This document shows, piece by piece, positions 43,524-59,612 of a stretch of DNA of 59,612 nt. The position numbers and the translations under genes are program-made. The stretch spans positions 1 through 59,612 of the forward strand of contig PHBI01000067.1 of assembly GCA_002841945.1 (NCBI GenBank), in the 5' to 3' direction. The stretch comes from Deltaproteobacteria bacterium HGW-Deltaproteobacteria-14 (lineage in GTDB: Bacteria; Myxococcota_A; UBA9042; PHBI01). Below the pieces are notes generated by a model that was not told where the DNA came from, searched no databases, and was given only the letters and a program-made list of their open reading frames with translations. The stretch's first letter is position 1, and each line of letters begins with the position of its first letter.

Positions 43524-43618
43524 GGGGGCTGGTCCTCGTCGAGCGCACGCGTCGGCCGGGGTCGTCGAGGGCGGTGACGGGGCACCCGAAAACCGACTGC
43601 GGAGTCTATTGGGCGGGG

Positions 43619-43677
43619 ACCATAGTCGGCGTTTGGGGGCTGTCAACACTGAGACAGGGTGCGTAGCACCTTACGCA
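43619..43677 (-). promoter_or_regulatory. promoter and palindrome of the fas-acpS-ACC operon
   Basis: On the minus strand TTGACA (43646-43641) is followed after 16 bases by TATGGT (43624-43619), a good sigma70-type promoter, with about 90 bases of leader to the ATG. Just upstream of the -35 box lies the perfect inverted repeat TGCGTA-GCACCT-TACGCA (43660-43677), a probable operator. The layout resembles that of the tetR operon in this window. Confidence 0.7.
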
Positions 43678-43745
43678 GAGCCGCGCTGCGCAACGGAACG
43701 GGCGTTCGATTGCGCGCCTCCGCGTCGCCCGCGGGCGGGACCCGA

Positions 43746-43831
43746 GACCGAACGCTCGGTCGGTCCGGCGAGGAAAAACGCGGTGCGAATCAACCTACCG
43801 TCATCGCGGTCCCGCGACCGGACGCTCGCTC
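43746..43831. promoter_or_regulatory. pair of 16-base sites upstream of fas
   Basis: GACCGAACGCTCGGTC at 43746-43761 is a perfect 6+4+6 palindrome. GACCGGACGCTCGCTC at 43816-43831 matches it in 14 of 16 bases and in orientation. The sites are 70 bases apart, about seven helical turns. They may bind a regulator of the fatty-acid operon, and the identity of any such regulator is not known. Confidence 0.5.
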
Positions 43832-43883
43832 TGGTCAGGGTGCGGACCGTCGCGAGGCCGGCGGCGCAGTCCGAGTTGTCAAC

Positions 43884-43898
43884 CCAACTCTCAGTTGG
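43884..43898 (-). terminator. small hairpin after the giant lipoprotein gene
   Basis: CCAACT-CTC-AGTTGG, a perfect 6-bp stem with a 3-base loop, lies 28 bases beyond the stop of the giant gene on its downstream side. There is no T-run. It may be a weak or Rho-assisted terminator. Confidence 0.35.
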
Positions 43899-43926
43899 CG
43901 CTTCTGTTGGGAACGGGAGGTCCTCC

Positions 43927-57252
<13,326 letters not shown>

Positions 57253-57719
57253 CTCGTTCTCCGCCCACGCTCACCGCGTGAATGGGGGGCCATGGTGGCT
57301 GACGTGACGCCGCTCAGCAGCCCATGCGCTGGAGCGAGGCTGCCGGGGTAGGCGTCGCGAGTGATTCGGTGAACCGACAGTGCGGGAGTGAGGCGGCGGA
57401 TGAAATGGCCATCTTCGGCACATCAGTGGCGAGATACCGCCACACAGGTCGCGCGGCGCACAGCTCGACCGTTTCCCATGACGGTGCGCTGCGTGACTTC
57501 GGTCTGGACCGCGCCCTCGGTGGCGAGCGAACGTCGCTCACGCTCCCGGACGGGAAACCTGAATGCATCCTCGGCTCTGGCTGGGTTCGATACCTCAGCT
57601 TCGGAGTGCCGCGAATCTGGGTCAATGGCCATGTCTGCAGGGAGGGGGGCAATAGTTGGCCACTGCTGCCACATCCCGCGGCGCGGCGCGGCGGCGCCGC
57701 CCACCCTCGCGGCGGGGCG
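57253..57719. other. intergenic region upstream of giant lipoprotein gene, 467 bp
   Basis: Spacer between the giant gene start and the LysR gene stop, both minus strand. It must contain the giant gene promoter, but I see no convincing -35/-10 pair. G+C is somewhat lower between 57360 and 57660. No coding signal or clear repeat is seen. Confidence 0.45.
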
Positions 57720-58628
57720 CTATCCGAGTGGGGCGGGGGTCGCTCCGCGCATGGACGCGATGAAGCGCTGCAGCGCGGTCATCAGCTCGCGTATCCTGGG
57801 CAGGTCCAGCAGCGACTCCGCCGCGATGACGCTGAACCAGCGGTCGCGCCCGACCGCGTCGGGCAAGACCCGCACCAGCGCGTCACTCGGAGCGTTCTCG
57901 TACTGCAGCCCGCCGTCTGGCACGAACGCGATCCCCGCGCCAGCCAGCGCCAGGTGGTGCAGCAGATGGATGTCCGCCGAGACCACGTGCGGCTTGATCG
58001 GCAACGCGCCGCTCGGCAGCAGCGGGAGCAGGTCGATCGGCTCTTCGGGGGAGCGCCAGACCAGAAGCTGGCGATCTTTCAGGTCGGTCACGGACTCGAC
58101 CGGGTTCGCCGCGAGGTACTCCGCGCTCGCCACGAGCCGCTCGGGGGTCGGGACCAGGGGGAGCTTCTGCCACGGCCCCTCGCGGCTCTCCCGGTCGAAG
58201 ACCAGCGCCACGTCGGTGGCCTCCATCAGGTGCGCGAGCGGTTCGGAGCTCTGCCGGAGCTCGAGCCGCAGCTCCGGCATCGCTTGCAGGATCTCCGCGA
58301 TCAGGCGTGCGGCGTAGTGCTGGGCCACACCTTCGGCCATCAGCACGCGGAGGGTCCGCGTCGACTGCGCCGCGGTGCTGCGGACCTCCTCGACGAGGAT
58401 GCTCATGTCCTCGACCATCAGGCGGCTCCGATCTGCGAGCAGCCGCCCGGCCTCGGTGACGGTCACCCCCCTCGGCCCCCGATCCACCAGCGGGACGCCG
58501 AGGGACTCCTCCAGCTCCTGCAAGCGACGACGCACGGTCGCTCGCGAGCAGCCGACCGCCTCCGCGGCCCCGTGGACGGTGCCGTGCTCCGTCACCGCGA
58601 GGAGCACCCTCATCGCGTCCAGATTCAT
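57720..58628 (-). CDS. LysR-family transcriptional regulator
   Basis: 302 residues. The N-terminal winged helix-turn-helix (MNLDAMRVLLAVTEHGTVHG, AAEAVGCSRATVRRRLQELE, ESLGVPLVDRGPRG) spans residues 1-60. It is followed by the linker helix and a periplasmic-binding-protein-like effector domain (LRVLMAEGVAQHYAARLIAE and so on to about 290). The effector domain is complete. GAGGAGGTCTC precedes the ATG. It lies upstream of and in the same direction as the giant lipoprotein gene, 467 bases away. It could regulate that gene or a divergent gene beyond, but the target is not determined. Confidence 0.88.
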   Translation of the reverse strand: MNLDAMRVLLAVTEHGTVHGAAEAVGCSRATVRRRLQELEESLGVPLVDRGPRGVTVTEAGRLLADRSRLMVEDMSILVEEVRSTAAQSTRTLRVLMAEGVAQHYAARLIAEILQAMPELRLELRQSSEPLAHLMEATDVALVFDRESREGPWQKLPLVPTPERLVASAEYLAANPVESVTDLKDRQLLVWRSPEEPIDLLPLLPSGALPIKPHVVSADIHLLHHLALAGAGIAFVPDGGLQYENAPSDALVRVLPDAVGRDRWFSVIAAESLLDLPRIRELMTALQRFIASMRGATPAPLG

Positions 58629-59612
58629 GAGACCTCCTCGCCTGCGCGGCCAGTCGAGAGCTCGTCTTGGAGCTGCTGGCTCGACCAGCCTGCTCCGCCG
58701 AGCCTACCGCGTGCTCGGCGATCGCTCCACCCCGGCGGGCGGGCTGGGTCGGAGGCAGCGCTCGAGGCGGCGAGACGCGCGCGCGTCAGCTCACGGGACT
58801 GGTCGATGGTGGACGCGAGCTCGCGCGCGGCACGTCGGCGGCGGGTAGCCCCGACGTCGCGATTAGCGCCTGCCGCGCATCGTGACGAGGGACGCGATCG
58901 TCGCCGCGGTCGCCCGGGTTCGGGGCGTCTCTTGCAGCGCCCGGGGCACCAGCAGGCGAACCGGCCGGTGGCCTCCGACGGCGTCGGGGAGCACCGGGAC
59001 GAGCGCGCCCGGGGGCTCGTCTGGGGGCTGTACCTACCCGTCGGGCAGGGGGGCCCGACGGGCGGGCGCCTGCGCGGCGACAGCGCCACCTTCGGCCTGC
59101 AGGGGGGCGGCGGCAGCGCGGCCAGCGCCTTCTCGATGGTGGGCCACAGCGTGCCGCTGCGCGACGACAACCAGCCGGGCTCGCTGTTCATGTCGTTTAC
59201 CCCGCAGCGTTGACGTCGAGGCGGCGGCCGGCGCGGCCCGACGGCCCGACGGTCCGCCGGTCCGGCGGGGTGGGGGGGGGTTGGGGGGGCCCGCTGTCTC
59301 GGAGTCGGCGCCCGAGGCGTCCCGACCGCGCTCGGTGGGGTGTTGGAGGCGTCGTCGCCGGACATCTGGCTCGGCGGCTGAGGGGTACCGGACCCTGGCG
59401 TCGATTCGGCACCGCCCGCGCCGGACATCTGGCCGCCGTGGGCGAGGAGGTGGGTGAGGGTGCCGTCGAGCGGGGTGCGCTCGAGATCAACGCGCCCAGC
59501 GAACCCGCGACCGCCTCCGTGGCGACGCGGGTCCTCGGGATGTTTCTCGAGGCGCGCGAAGATATTGCGGAACGAATTGGGGTCTCGACGGCAAAGAACA
59601 GGAGATGTCTGT
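58629..59612. other. contig-end region without a confident gene
   Basis: 984 bases with no recognised product. A possible short plus-strand coding fragment ends at 59213 (listed separately). From about 59260 to 59340 there are long G runs and low-complexity G/C stretches, suspect for assembly quality. The minus-strand frame from the contig end to about 59340 reads NIFARLEKHPEDPRRHG and LERTPLDGTLTHLLAHGGQM. It may be the 5' part of a gene lost beyond the end. GCCGGACATCTGG occurs twice (about 59359 and 59421). Confidence 0.4.
58968..59213 (+). CDS. possible short coding fragment, unknown
   Basis: 81 codons from GTG with high GC third positions and a protein-like sequence (LVWGLYLPVGQGG, ATFGLQGGGG, FSMVGHSVPLRDDNQPG, FMSFTPQR then stop). 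I do not recognise it, and the upstream part of the frame does not look coding. It may be the tail of a broken gene. Confidence 0.3.
   Translation: MASDGVGEHRDERARGLVWGLYLPVGQGGPTGGRLRGDSATFGLQGGGGSAASAFSMVGHSVPLRDDNQPGSLFMSFTPQR

Larger units (their letters stand above)
43524..43926. other. intergenic region upstream of fas, 403 bp
   Basis: Spacer between the giant lipoprotein stop and the synthase start, both minus strand. It holds a sigma70-type promoter with adjacent palindrome (43619-43677), a GAAC-GGGC-GTTC repeat (43696-43707), two near-identical 16-base sites (43746-43761 and 43816-43831) and a hairpin after the giant gene (43884-43898). No coding signal is seen. Confidence 0.7.

Noticed and set aside
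37566..43577. 2003-codon plus-strand open frame opposite the fatty acid synthase
   Set aside because: Shadow of the synthase gene. Gly/Glu/Asp/Val-rich sequence without motifs.
59260..59340. G-rich stretch as a possible G-quadruplex or replication feature
   Set aside because: It lies at the contig end in low-complexity sequence of doubtful quality. No supporting feature such as dnaA boxes or skew information is available.
59590..59612. second sequencing adapter at the right contig end
   Set aside because: The final bases resemble neither the TruSeq nor the Nextera adapter closely enough to call.

Overview
The window looks like one contig of a high-GC member of the Myxococcota (the myxobacteria and relatives in the former Deltaproteobacteria). 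The evidence is a MYXO-CTERM-type C-terminus, dozens of Myxococcus-type cysteine-rich repeats (CGDG...E.CDDGN), thrombospondin type 3 calcium-binding secreted proteins, many lipoproteins with Asp/Thr/Ala-rich linkers, TolQ/TolR-like motor genes next to a Ser/Thr kinase, and coding regions with almost only G or C in third positions. Antisense frames are therefore open for kilobases, and nearly all very long opposite-strand ORFs are shadows. I saw no rRNA, tRNA, CRISPR array or transposase. The first 17 bases are Illumina adapter sequence, so the left end is an assembly end.

Layout. 1-7435 (minus): a dense run from a MYXO-CTERM protein through two lipoproteins, ExbB/TolQ, two ExbD/TolR proteins and a small exported protein to a Ser/Thr kinase cut by the contig end. 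7693-11871: three secreted proteins or lipoproteins. 11934-18970 (plus): a methyltransferase, then a TetR-controlled operon with a glycyl radical enzyme, its radical-SAM activase and a double-SDR fusion, ending in a strong hairpin. 19235-25898 (minus): a small toxin/immunity-like pair, a DPP III-like protein that has lost zinc ligands, a Na/phosphate symporter with a universal stress protein, and a cohesin-like lipoprotein. 26151-27380 (plus): a ThrE-type amino-acid exporter.

The centrepiece is 27406-43523 (minus): a giant type I fatty acid synthase with the mycobacterial/fungal domain order, then a holo-ACP synthase, then a eukaryote-like single-chain acetyl-CoA carboxylase, joined by 4-bp overlaps behind a good sigma70-type promoter. 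In three genes this covers malonyl-CoA supply, carrier activation and the whole elongation cycle. As sequenced, the carboxylase is split by one extra base inside the second of two identical short repeats.

43927-57252 (minus) encodes a 4441-residue cysteine-rich surface lipoprotein (EGF-like, LamG-like, lectin-like and Myxococcus repeats). Its N-terminal domain is shared with the 402-residue lipoprotein at 10663. A LysR regulator lies upstream, and the last kilobase has no confident gene.
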